A stretch of 64,000 bases of DNA from an uncultured Bacteroidales bacterium (GTDB lineage: Bacteria; Bacteroidota; Bacteroidia; Bacteroidales; Bacteroidaceae), in contig CADCDP010000008.1 in assembly GCA_902800305.1 (NCBI GenBank), forward strand, positions 87,235-151,234. Reading direction: 5' to 3'. This document shows, piece by piece, positions 51,643 to 60,409 of this stretch (position 1 is its first letter; the number at the start of each line of letters is the position of its first letter). The notes below the pieces were generated by a model, which searched no databases, was not told the origin of the DNA, and worked only from the letters and a program-made list of their open reading frames with translations. The position numbers and the translations under genes were made by a program.

Positions 51643-51913
51643 GTTAGTTAATATAGCTTTGTTTATACTGCAAAAGTACGTCATTTTCTTCGACAGGCAA
51701 AACTTTTTACGAGGAAAGTGAGATGGGAGCGCGTTTTTATCGGTCAACACCACTTACATCCCGCAAGTTGGCGAACACGAAATCAAATGTGCATCGTATT
51801 CAGCGTGTGCTTGTAGGGAAGAGGAAAGATAAATACGATAGCCCGTGCAACGAGAGTGCTGTACGGGTTATGCTTGTATATAGGGGAATTCATCATCTGT
51901 TTCTTATGATTCA

Positions 51914-53449
51914 TCACTTGGGAAGGGAAATACCTTTCACCTCCTCCGAAAATACACGATAGAAGATGATGGTCTGTTCTACCAGCCAATCCAAAGCCGT
52001 TTCCAGTTTAACGGGGTCTGTCAAGTCAGTATGATGGTAAAATGCTATAGTTTTGTCTTTGGCCGTAGGATTAGCATCCCATATCGGTTCGCAACCAAGT
52101 GCTTGGTTTATTTCATTGCGTCTGGCTTCCAGAGCAGGATAATATACATCGACTACTTGGTTCCTGATATACAGCTTCACTCCCACGAAATTCTTCTGTG
52201 TGTTGCAGACATTGTTCAGCAATATATTCGAGCGTCCTATCCTCACATCGTACCAGTTGTGAGGCAGTGGTGTCTGTAAAGTTGGAATCTTTCCAGAAGC
52301 CTCCAGTTTTTCCTTGAATTTCGTCCAGAAGTCCAATTGGAACTTGTGTGGGTCTGTTACCCTGTTTTCATCGAAACGGACTTCCGTCTTAGGGGTGCCA
52401 TCCTTGATGCGGTATTCATTCAACTCACGTCCGCTTTCGTCCTTCCATGTGTCCCAACCATTGGCAGACCCTCCGATGCAAAATACAGCCGCTCCGCTTG
52501 GAGTGTCGAATCGCACATCAGCCTTAACAATCCTCTCACCATTGACCTCATCCGTATATTCAGCCAATTGAGCATCTCTTGTCCTCCTGTTTGCTTCTTT
52601 GAATTTGTCAAGGTGCATAGGATTCACTTTGCTTCCTTTCAGAACCGTCAGCGATTGGTCGGATGTATCGAAAAGACCTTGAGCATAGGCATTTCTTGTC
52701 AACACACATTTCACGAGAGTGCTTTTCTGCGGAATAGGTTTCACTTTCACAGGTTCAACTTTCTGCTTTGGTTGCCTCGTGCCTTCTGCCGTAATGGTGA
52801 AGCGAAGTGTGGCCAGCATCGATTTGATTTCCTCCTCAGAAAAACTGCTGCCATATTTCTCCATCAGATATGGTCTCAGGCTCTCTGTTATTTGGGTCTG
52901 AGCATCTGCAATCAGGCTCTCCTTTATTTTGTTCAAACTGGCCTGTCTTTGTATCTCTTTAATCCGTTCCTCACAAAATTCGACGATAGCATCACGGCTG
53001 AAGTTGTCTCTGAAAAATTTCTCCGCAAACCTTGCTCCAAGTTTGTTGTCTATCTCCAAAGGAATCCTCATCACAGACACAGCATCTTTACTTTTCGGCT
53101 TGTCATAGAACACCTCTATATGCTCACCGATATAGATTCCCACATCAAGCTTCAGTTGACGCATATACGACTCCAGTTGCACACGTTCGCGTTCCGTTTG
53201 TGTATGGACAGGCCGTTTCACTTCGATAACAAACTGCTCTTCATTATCGCTTTTTATCAAGATGTCGGGTTGTATGAATTTACTGTTCCCGATAGGGATA
53301 TTAGGTTTGTGACCTATCTCACCCTTATACATCATCCAGTTTAACAGCTGCAACTGGTTCTCTATTAGGGTGTGATAAGTATCCTCATCAACATCTTTTT
53401 TCTTAGCTTCGCATAGAACATATACGAACTGGTTCCATTTCTCTTGCAT
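51914..53449 (-). CDS. PD-(D/E)xK nuclease with DUF4357 and DUF4268 domains
   Basis: This 511-residue protein has three parts. Residues about 25-120 are a HsdR-N/PD-(D/E)xK nuclease core (IQPDILIKSDNEEQFVIEVK followed by a Gln-rich helix). Residues about 245-345 fit DUF4357 (VLKGSKVNP, SGAAVFCIGGSANGWDTW). Residues about 375-500 fit DUF4268 (FWTKFKEKLEASGKIP, FVGVKLYIRN, LDWLVEQTIIFYRVF). It is the last gene of an operon with a methyltransferase and a DUF262-HNH protein, 11 bases behind the latter. I infer the DNA-cutting component. Confidence 0.8.
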   Translation of the reverse strand: MQEKWNQFVYVLCEAKKKDVDEDTYHTLIENQLQLLNWMMYKGEIGHKPNIPIGNSKFIQPDILIKSDNEEQFVIEVKRPVHTQTERERVQLESYMRQLKLDVGIYIGEHIEVFYDKPKSKDAVSVMRIPLEIDNKLGARFAEKFFRDNFSRDAIVEFCEERIKEIQRQASLNKIKESLIADAQTQITESLRPYLMEKYGSSFSEEEIKSMLATLRFTITAEGTRQPKQKVEPVKVKPIPQKSTLVKCVLTRNAYAQGLFDTSDQSLTVLKGSKVNPMHLDKFKEANRRTRDAQLAEYTDEVNGERIVKADVRFDTPSGAAVFCIGGSANGWDTWKDESGRELNEYRIKDGTPKTEVRFDENRVTDPHKFQLDFWTKFKEKLEASGKIPTLQTPLPHNWYDVRIGRSNILLNNVCNTQKNFVGVKLYIRNQVVDVYYPALEARRNEINQALGCEPIWDANPTAKDKTIAFYHHTDLTDPVKLETALDWLVEQTIIFYRVFSEEVKGISLPK

Positions 53450-53460
53450 ATCGTTATGGT

Positions 53461-54576
53461 TTATTTGCTTCCTTTCCTTCTGTTACATTCTCTACACAAC
53501 ATCTGACAATTCTCAGCTGTGGTCACACCGCCATCCTTCCACGGAGTGATGTGGTCGCCCTCCATTTCTTCCAACTCGAAATGTTTGCCACATATAGGAC
53601 AGATGCCACCTTGACGTTCGTAAGCTTCACGCTTCTGCTTCTTGTCGAAGGTACGGAAACTGAGGTCACGCAAATCACCACTAAGCACGTAACTATAGAT
53701 GCCCGACTTCTTCATAATCTCGTCATCCTCCATCAATTCATGGATTTGCTTCTCCAATGCAACCGTATCGTAAATCTGTTCGTGATAGGTGTCGTAGAGC
53801 ATGCCCCAATCCAAACCTTTCATTTCCTTTCTATACTTGATGAATGTAGTGCGTACCCAAGTGATGATGGCTGAGAAATAAGCCCACAATAGGTTGGCAT
53901 TGGCATCGTCCTTGTGTTTGGCCATGTATTCACTTACATCTTTGATGCCTTCACGACGTGCTGCCCATTGGAATACGGTTGCAAGATAAGCCTGTTCAAT
54001 AGCGTTACCGTTAAGCAGGTCAGCAGCCATCTTATATGCAGGGCATCCATTCTTTGAGAAATAGCGACGAGCATCGCTGACGAACGGACCCACATAGACA
54101 GCATTTAGCAACTCCTGGTCAAGCAAACGTTCACCAGCGATGTTGATGACGCGAAACCAATCCAGCTTCTCCTTGTCTGTGCCCGTGCAGAAATAAACCG
54201 TCAGTTCGTAGTTGAGAAAAGCCTCTCTCTCTTCAGCTGTAAGCGAGCCAAAGAACAGCACGCCACGCTCTGGGTCATTGATGTTAAACTCATGGTAGCG
54301 GAATTCGCAGATGCTTAACGTTCGCTGCTGACCATCAATCATTTCAAACCCATCATTTCCCACCACGCTCCAATACATGATGTTCAGCGGAAAGCCTTTT
54401 AATATGGTGTTCACCACCGCCTGTTTCTGCTTCAAATCATAGCGAAACTCTCGTTGATATGGAGGTCGGATGTCAAGCCTACCACCATAGCCACGCACAC
54501 CTTTATCGGGGTCGTTCACATAACCATTTATCAAGTCACGAACTTTGATTGATTGTAGTTGTATTTCCATAGTCAT
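53461..54576 (-). CDS. DUF262-HNH protein (GmrSD-like)
   Basis: The 371-residue protein has the DUF262 signature MIDGQQRTLSI (DGQQR) around residue 80, which binds or hydrolyses NTP in GmrS, BrxU and SspE-type proteins. The C-terminal HNH nuclease reads CPICGKHFELEEMEGDHITP then CQMLCRECNRRKG, with four Cys for Zn. Such proteins cut DNA depending on its modification state. Its ATG overlaps the methyltransferase stop (TAATG), so the two are translationally coupled. An ATG two codons later is also possible. Confidence 0.85.
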   Translation of the reverse strand: MTMEIQLQSIKVRDLINGYVNDPDKGVRGYGGRLDIRPPYQREFRYDLKQKQAVVNTILKGFPLNIMYWSVVGNDGFEMIDGQQRTLSICEFRYHEFNINDPERGVLFFGSLTAEEREAFLNYELTVYFCTGTDKEKLDWFRVINIAGERLLDQELLNAVYVGPFVSDARRYFSKNGCPAYKMAADLLNGNAIEQAYLATVFQWAARREGIKDVSEYMAKHKDDANANLLWAYFSAIITWVRTTFIKYRKEMKGLDWGMLYDTYHEQIYDTVALEKQIHELMEDDEIMKKSGIYSYVLSGDLRDLSFRTFDKKQKREAYERQGGICPICGKHFELEEMEGDHITPWKDGGVTTAENCQMLCRECNRRKGSK

Positions 54577-55661
54577 TATTGTTTTTTGCGGATGAGGATT
54601 CTTGGATAAGTTTGAATATACATCTTGCCATCCACTTTGTAATATGTCTTATCCATAGGAGGCACCTTTATTTCAAGTACAGCACCATCGTTTAATTTCG
54701 TCACACAACTCTCCTTCCCGTTTTTATCAACTTGAATTTGTTCGCCATATATCTTACTAGCCATACCGAACCAAGTCTTAGTAATACCAAGAATTTCAAA
54801 TTGATCAGGGTTGTATTTGTCGAGGAACGTCACTGGCACACCCATCACTCCATCGTAGTCGCAAGGAATATCCTCTGTCTTACCGACTTCAATAGCATCA
54901 AAATTGTCATATCGAAGATAGTACTCAGGGGAATAAGTTCTGTATAAGATTAGGTTTTCGTGTCGTTCTTTGTAATCAAGATTGGTAAACCACCGAACAC
55001 CCTTTACTCGAATAAATTTTCTGCCTGTTTCATCCACACCACAGTTTGCCGCATTTAACTCATAGTCATCAGGAACCCAGAACTTTCTATCACCACTATG
55101 AATACTTGCACCCATCCACATTTTATTAGCTCTAATCAGTGGAAAAATTTCTTTTGTCGTATTAGCGTTTACATTCCCGATAATCAAGAACTTCTTGTCG
55201 TATTCCATCAATTGTGCTACATATTCACGGAACAAAGAGAAGGGTGGATTTGTGACAACAATATCTGCCTGTTTCAGCAACTCTATACACTCACGACTAC
55301 GGAAATCGCCATCGCCTTTCAACGGGTGGATGCCTATTTCCTCTGGGTCGGGAATGTTGTTGCCATTCTTGTCACCATCATATATCAGATATATCGCCTG
55401 TTCACTCTGATTCTGACTGAACAAGTCCATATTCTGATTCTTGTAGCAAGTGGTGATGAGTCGCTTCAACCCAAGAAACTCAAAGTTATAAGCGAAGTAC
55501 GTGAAAAAGTTGCTCACCCGTGGGTCATCACAATTGCACAGCACCGTCTTTCCTCGGAAATGTTCCCGATAGTGTCGCAACTCGTTGTTGATGTCTTCCA
55601 GTTGCGTATAAAATTCGTCCTTCTTTGCCTCCTTGGCAGCATTCAGATTTTTGTTAGCCAT
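54576..55661 (-). CDS. Adenine-specific DNA methyltransferase, EcoRI type
   Basis: The 361-residue protein (NKNLNAAKEAKKDEFYTQLE, NCDDPRVSNFFTYFAYNFE) fits the M.EcoRI-like family. Motif IV is VVTNPPFSLFREYV and the SAM region lies before it. The site is unknown; EcoRI modifies GAATTC, but its relatives need not. The ATG at 55661 matches the family start; a few earlier codons are possible. It heads the operon, preceded by a long structured leader (55703-55965). It is followed by DUF262-HNH with a one-base overlap. Confidence 0.88.
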   Translation of the reverse strand: MANKNLNAAKEAKKDEFYTQLEDINNELRHYREHFRGKTVLCNCDDPRVSNFFTYFAYNFEFLGLKRLITTCYKNQNMDLFSQNQSEQAIYLIYDGDKNGNNIPDPEEIGIHPLKGDGDFRSRECIELLKQADIVVTNPPFSLFREYVAQLMEYDKKFLIIGNVNANTTKEIFPLIRANKMWMGASIHSGDRKFWVPDDYELNAANCGVDETGRKFIRVKGVRWFTNLDYKERHENLILYRTYSPEYYLRYDNFDAIEVGKTEDIPCDYDGVMGVPVTFLDKYNPDQFEILGITKTWFGMASKIYGEQIQVDKNGKESCVTKLNDGAVLEIKVPPMDKTYYKVDGKMYIQTYPRILIRKKQ

Positions 55662-55702
55662 AGATTGATAGTTAGTAATTATCAGCACCAACTATCAATC
55701 GC

Positions 55703-55965
55703 TGACGCATAAAAAAGGCATGATGCCTCTTATGCGTTAAGCTGGGGTATGCCTAGGAATTGGGCCCCATCCTGCCATATAAGAATACACCACACCTATT
55801 GGTGTGAATGCATTGCTAAATTGGCAGGATGCGGATATATTTTCCTATACCCACAATCTCTATTACTTCAGAGCGTTTGTTATCCCAATTTGTTTCCTAG
55901 GCATATTGGCTTAACGCGAAATAATAGCAAATGCTTCATTAAAGTTCGGATTTCTCCCCGAACCG
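55703..55965 (-). ncRNA. Nested five-helix structured RNA / leader of the methyltransferase operon
   Basis: The minus-strand transcript begins with a hairpin (55944-55949 with 55958-55963). Nested helices follow: P1 gcgttaagc (55734-55742 with 55909-55917), P2 of 11 bp (55749-55759 with 55894-55904), P3 of 5 bp (55760-55764 with 55884-55888), P4 of 10 bp (55768-55777 with 55822-55831), apical hairpin 55791-55806 and side hairpin 55858-55873. A terminator-like hairpin (55716-55728) followed by TTTTTT ends it. An outer 8-bp stem (55705-55712 with 55730-55737) competes with P1. No known RNA family was recognised. Confidence 0.7.
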
Positions 55966-55968
55966 ATG

Positions 55969-55997
55969 GCAAAAGTACGAAGAAAGTTTGGAACAGC
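55969..55997 (-). promoter_or_regulatory. Promoter of the structured RNA / methyltransferase operon
   Basis: Minus-strand -7 box TACTTTTGC (55969-55977) lies just before the first hairpin of the RNA. A TTTG word about 20 bases upstream could be the -33 element. Confidence 0.6.
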
Positions 55998-56106
55998 AAA
56001 GAGTTTTGTGAATAAATTTTACTATATGATAATAATGTAGGGAAAAGTTTTGCTACAACCAAAAGTTTGTGTAACTTTGTGGTGGATTTTTTAAATAACT
56101 AAACCT

Positions 56107-57267
56107 ATGAAAGCTATTCTAACCTTTTTGATGTTGTTCCTTGCAACACAAATTTTTGCACAAGATGTTATTGTTATGAAAGACGGTTCCACCATTCTTA
56201 GCAAGGTCGTGGAAATCGGAACTACTGAAGTAAAGTACAAGAAGTATTCTAATCTTGAGGGGCCGAACTATGCCATCTTGAAATCTGATATCATGGTCAT
56301 TAACTATGAGAACGGGCAAAAGGATACATTTAACGATGCGACTTCGGCTCCTGCAACGACAAATGCCAACAATCAGACCTCTATTCCCTTCGAAGTCAAT
56401 CCTAATCTGGAAAAAGATAATCTGCAACTGGTTCAGGCCTTCAACAGCACCTCTCTGAGCTATATCGGGGATGACACCAAAAAGAAATGCTATGCCCTCG
56501 CTTGGGTGCTGGGTCTGAAAGAAGGTTCCATCATCGAGACACCAGAACTGAAAGCAACCTTTGAAATGAAAGTCTGGCATGGTCGTGTAGCACTTACAGG
56601 CTCAAAAGTAAAAGGTGACCGTACATTGAGTTTGGGAGAACCGTCGGGTTTCAATTTTGAGAACTATCAGTTCCGACTGGTGGTCAAGCTGACCAACAAG
56701 ACAGACAAGCCATTGTATGTGGACCTCCACAATTGCTTTATAAGTCAGAATGGGGTATCTTCCCCATACGACATTCTCTCTGCAACTACGATTGGCACAA
56801 CAGGCCGGGCGAACGGAAATACGGGCGTGGGTACTAGATCGGAGCGCATTATGACGATTCCTGCCGGACAGACACTTGCCTTGTCTCCTCAGAACATTGG
56901 CGAAGGATTTACTTGGGAAACATCCCGAAACGGTTCATATCAGCATGATATTGTCAAGACATATCTGCCCTATCTCAAGGAAAAGGGCTATGCCACAAAT
57001 AGCAAGAATAACGTAACAACCATGTTCAGTGACCTGCAAAGAGGAGAGACCGTGGACATACCTATGCAGAAAAACGTGTCGCCGCTATCAGCTATGATAA
57101 CCTATTCCTACGAGGAGACAATGAAGGCTACACAAAAACAGAACATGGATTTCTATGTGCGCCAAGTGATGGGTTGCAAGGATATCAAGGCAACGAGTAT
57201 AGATTTCAGCCAATGTCCGCTGCTCTTCTTCTCCTATACCACCATTTTAGACTTGATAAAGACATAG
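56107..57267 (+). CDS. Secreted protein of unknown function
   Basis: This is a 386-residue protein with a signal peptide (MKAILTFLMLFLATQIFAQD). Residues 20-60 (DVIVMKDGSTILSKVVEIGT) form a short beta motif often seen in exported Bacteroidota proteins. The middle part (VVKLTNKTDKPLYVDLHNCF) has an Ig-like look. No catalytic motif. A -7 box (TAACTTTGT, 56072-56080) lies upstream. It is transcribed away from the restriction-like operon. Confidence 0.7.
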   Translation: MKAILTFLMLFLATQIFAQDVIVMKDGSTILSKVVEIGTTEVKYKKYSNLEGPNYAILKSDIMVINYENGQKDTFNDATSAPATTNANNQTSIPFEVNPNLEKDNLQLVQAFNSTSLSYIGDDTKKKCYALAWVLGLKEGSIIETPELKATFEMKVWHGRVALTGSKVKGDRTLSLGEPSGFNFENYQFRLVVKLTNKTDKPLYVDLHNCFISQNGVSSPYDILSATTIGTTGRANGNTGVGTRSERIMTIPAGQTLALSPQNIGEGFTWETSRNGSYQHDIVKTYLPYLKEKGYATNSKNNVTTMFSDLQRGETVDIPMQKNVSPLSAMITYSYEETMKATQKQNMDFYVRQVMGCKDIKATSIDFSQCPLLFFSYTTILDLIKT

Positions 57268-57512
57268 ACCTGGCATTTTTTCGGGCTTCACCCCGAAGAC
57301 GCTAGGGTGCAAGAGGGTAACAGTAATCCGATAAAACCTCTTATTCATTCATCATTTGTTGCTAATATGGTCGAGATTGGGCAGAATATCAAGTGAAATA
57401 TGAAGAAGAAGAAAAAAAAATGACAAAAGATTTACGTGTTTGAAAGTTATTCTTTATATTTGCAACCAGAAAGACTCTAACATTATTAGTTTTACTTTTT
57501 TTTATTCGTATT

Positions 57513-59009
57513 ATGCAAAACATTCCTGTTATTAAGATTGGTATCGTGGCTGTGAGCCGCGACTGTTTCCCTGAGTCATTGGCCGTGAACCGCCGCAAGG
57601 CTGTTATCGCCGAGTATGAAAAGAAATTTGGCAAGGAGGGCATCTACGAGTGTCCTATCTGCATCGTTGAAAGCGAGATTCACGCTCAGCAGGCGCTGGA
57701 GGATGTGAAGAAGGCTGGATGTAACGCGCTGTGCGTTTATCTGGGCAACTTCGGTCCTGAGATTTCCGAGACGATGATTGCTGACTGGTTCCAAGGCCCA
57801 ACGATGTTCTGCGCTGCTGCCGAGGAGACTCAGAACGACCTCATCGATGGTCGTGGCGACGCTTACTGCGGTATGCTGAACGCCAGCCAGGCTCTCTCTC
57901 TGCGCAAGACTCGCGCTTACATCCCAGAAGAGCCAGTAGGCGATGCTGCTCAATGTGCTGAGATGATTCACGAGTTCCTGCCTATCGCACGTGCTATCGT
58001 GGGTCTGCAGAACCTGAAGATTATCAGCTTCGGTCCTCGTCCTAACAACTTCCTCGCTTGCAACGCTCCTATCCGCGCTCTCTATGACCTCGACGTGGAG
58101 ATTGAGGAGAACTCTGAGCTTGACCTGCTCGAAGCTTTCCAGAAGCACGCTGGCGACCCACGTATCGACGACGTGGTGAAGGATATGGCTGCTGAACTCG
58201 GCACAGGTAACAAGATTCCTCAGGTGCTGCCTAAGTTGGCTCAGTATGAGTTGACGCTGACCGACTGGATTGAGGGTCACAAGGGTTCTCGTCAGTTTGT
58301 GGCTATGGCTAACAAGTGCTGGCCAGCTTTCCAAACGATGTTCGGTTTCGTACCTTGCTACGTGAACAGCCGTCTGACCGCTCGTGGCATTCCAGTAGCT
58401 TGCGAGGTGGACATCTATGGTGCTCTGTCTGAGTTCATCGGCACTTGCATCACTCAGGACGCTGTCACCCTGCTCGACATCAACAACTCTGTTCCTCGCG
58501 ATATGTACGAGGAGAGCATCAAGGGCAAGAAGTTCGAGTGCGACACTTACACCGACAAGGAAATCTTCATGGGCTTCCACTGTGGCAACACTGCTTCGAG
58601 CAAGGTTTGCAACTGCCAGATGTGCTTCCAGCGCATTATGGCTCGCGCATTGCCAGTAGAGGTGACCAACGGTACACTGGAGGGCGACCTCGTTCCAGGC
58701 AAGGCAACGGTTTACCGTCTGCAATCTACCGCCGACACCAAGCTCCGCGCTTACATCGCTCAGGGCGAGATTCTGCCAGTAGCAACTCGTTCGTTCGGTT
58801 CTATCGGTACCTTCGGTATCAAGAACATGAGCCGCTTCTATCGTCACGTCCTCATCGAGAAGCACTACCCACACCACGCTGCCGTGATGTTCGAGCACGC
58901 TGGTAAGTACCTCTGGGAAGTGCTCAAGTACATGGGCATCCCAGTTGAGGAAATCGACTACAACTTCCCCAAGGGCGACTACTACCCAACAGAGAATCCT
59001 TTCTGCTAA
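57513..59009 (+). CDS. L-fucose/L-arabinose isomerase-family protein
   Basis: The 498-residue protein has the FucI/AraA-like fold pattern: the N-terminal domain (CNALCVYLGNFGPEISETM), VACEVDIYGALSEFI and TRSFGSIGTFGIKN at the C-terminus. Members interconvert aldoses and ketoses with a divalent metal. Its substrate is not evident; the family includes fucose isomerase and several uncharacterised sugar isomerases. Codon use is strongly biased (GCT, CTC, CGT), so it is probably highly expressed. A -7 box (TATATTTGC) lies at 57455-57463. A terminator follows at 59034. Confidence 0.75.
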   Translation: MQNIPVIKIGIVAVSRDCFPESLAVNRRKAVIAEYEKKFGKEGIYECPICIVESEIHAQQALEDVKKAGCNALCVYLGNFGPEISETMIADWFQGPTMFCAAAEETQNDLIDGRGDAYCGMLNASQALSLRKTRAYIPEEPVGDAAQCAEMIHEFLPIARAIVGLQNLKIISFGPRPNNFLACNAPIRALYDLDVEIEENSELDLLEAFQKHAGDPRIDDVVKDMAAELGTGNKIPQVLPKLAQYELTLTDWIEGHKGSRQFVAMANKCWPAFQTMFGFVPCYVNSRLTARGIPVACEVDIYGALSEFIGTCITQDAVTLLDINNSVPRDMYEESIKGKKFECDTYTDKEIFMGFHCGNTASSKVCNCQMCFQRIMARALPVEVTNGTLEGDLVPGKATVYRLQSTADTKLRAYIAQGEILPVATRSFGSIGTFGIKNMSRFYRHVLIEKHYPHHAAVMFEHAGKYLWEVLKYMGIPVEEIDYNFPKGDYYPTENPFC

Positions 59010-59033
59010 ACCGTTAGCAAGAATATCAAAATG

Positions 59034-59067
59034 AGAAAGGGGGCATCAATCGGTGCCTCCTTTTTCT
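59034..59067 (+). terminator. Terminator after the isomerase-like gene
   Basis: Stem agaaagggggca (59034-59045) pairs with 59054-59067 (tgcctcc then T-rich). Intrinsic terminator. Confidence 0.85.
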
Positions 59068-59138
59068 GTTTGTATTCAAGAAAGTCTTAGAGTAATTACG
59101 TCTTCGTCGGTGTCGAGCTTACACCTACGATTCCTCGT

Positions 59139-60245
59139 TTAGAGTTCCATCGGTTCATACGTCAACCCGAAGATGTCGGCGATGGGCTTGAAGACCACCT
59201 TGCCTTCGACGATATTGAGGCCCTTGGCTAAGGCGGGGTCGTCCTTGCAGGCTTGTTGCCAACCCTTGTCGGCGAGAGCGAGGGCATAGCGCAAGGTGGC
59301 GTTGGTGAGTGCCAGCGTGGAGGTGTTGGGCACAGCACCTGGGATGTTCGCCACGCAGTAGTGGACGATGCCATCAACGGTATAAACAGGGTCGCTATGG
59401 GTGGTGGGGTGAGAAGTCTCGAAGCATCCACCTTGGTCGATGGCCACATCCACCAACACCGTGCCTGGTTCCATCAGACGAAGCATGTCGCGCGTGATGA
59501 GGTGAGGGGTCTTGTCGCCTGGCACCAGCACACTACCCACCACGATGTCCACCGTAGGCAGTTGCTGACAGATGTTATGAGCCGAGGAATAGAGGGTGTG
59601 GACATTCGGAGGAGTCTCGATGTCCAACTGGCGCAAACGAGGCAGCGAAATGTCGGTAATGGTGACGTTGGCACCCAAACCAGCCGCCATCATAGCAGCA
59701 GCTTCTCCCACGATGCCGCCACCCAAGACGAGCACATTGGCAGGACTCACGCCTGGCACACCGCTGATGAGCTTGCCCTTACCACCTTTCGTCTTCTGCA
59801 AGTAGTAGGCACCATTAAGCACCGCCATACGCCCTGCCACTTCGCTCATGGGTTGCAACAACGGCAACGAACCATTGGGCAACTGTACCGTCTCGTAAGC
59901 CAGACACACAGCACCACTCTTCAGCATCGCCTCTGTCAGTTCCTGCTCGCAAGCGAAGTGGAAATAAGTGAATACAAGCTGTCCTTTGCGCACCAACTTG
60001 TACTCAGGTTCGATAGGTTCTTTCACTTTGACAATCATCTCCGCCTCCTCATAGACAGCTTCGATGGTAGGCAGAATACGAGCACCTACCTTCACATACT
60101 CTTCGTCCGAGAATCCGCTGCCTTCGCCAGCTGTGTGTTGTACGCTGACCTCATGGCCATGACGGACAAGTTCTGCCACTCCCGCAGGGGTCATACCCAC
60201 GCGGTTCTCGTTGTTTTTCATTTCTTTAGGAATTCCGACTCTCAT
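59139..60245 (-). CDS. ald: Alanine dehydrogenase
   Basis: This is the 368-residue NAD-dependent enzyme converting alanine to pyruvate and ammonia. It starts MRVGIPKEMKNNENRVGMTP, has substrate-site KVKEPIEPEY and YFHFACEQ, the NAD motif VLVLGGGIVGEAAAMMAAGL, and VDVAIDQGGCFETS with CVANIPGAVPNTS near the end. Length matches the family. A minus-strand -7 box (TAACTTTGC, 60296-60304) lies upstream. Confidence 0.94.
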   Translation of the reverse strand: MRVGIPKEMKNNENRVGMTPAGVAELVRHGHEVSVQHTAGEGSGFSDEEYVKVGARILPTIEAVYEEAEMIVKVKEPIEPEYKLVRKGQLVFTYFHFACEQELTEAMLKSGAVCLAYETVQLPNGSLPLLQPMSEVAGRMAVLNGAYYLQKTKGGKGKLISGVPGVSPANVLVLGGGIVGEAAAMMAAGLGANVTITDISLPRLRQLDIETPPNVHTLYSSAHNICQQLPTVDIVVGSVLVPGDKTPHLITRDMLRLMEPGTVLVDVAIDQGGCFETSHPTTHSDPVYTVDGIVHYCVANIPGAVPNTSTLALTNATLRYALALADKGWQQACKDDPALAKGLNIVEGKVVFKPIADIFGLTYEPMEL

Positions 60246-60409
60246 AAGTTATAGGTTTTAGAAGGTTAAACATCACATCCGCACGTTTCAGCTATGCAAA
60301 GTTAGTAAAAATGATTTTATATTGTATAATCCAAGAGAGAAAAAACTTAGATATTATTTGGTTTGTTGCTCGGTTTGTACTACCTTTGCAAGACGGAAGC
60401 CATATCAAG

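Noticed and set aside
51723..51962. A 79-codon plus-strand frame between the peptidase and nuclease genes
   Set aside because: Mostly overlaps the promoter region and the 3' end of the nuclease gene; no motif or ribosome-binding site.
52337..53344. A 335-codon plus-strand frame opposite the nuclease gene
   Set aside because: Cys/Phe/His-rich, without domains; the minus-strand protein has three recognisable domains.
55703..55965. Retron msr-msd RNA
   Set aside because: The outer P1 helix recalls retron a1/a2 ends, but no reverse transcriptase lies nearby.
57576..58898. A 440-codon minus-strand frame opposite the isomerase-like gene
   Set aside because: An artefact of the strong codon bias of the plus-strand gene; no recognisable domain or start context.
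59253..60254. A 333-codon plus-strand frame opposite alanine dehydrogenase
   Set aside because: His/Gln/Arg-rich, without motifs; the minus strand encodes a complete conserved enzyme.
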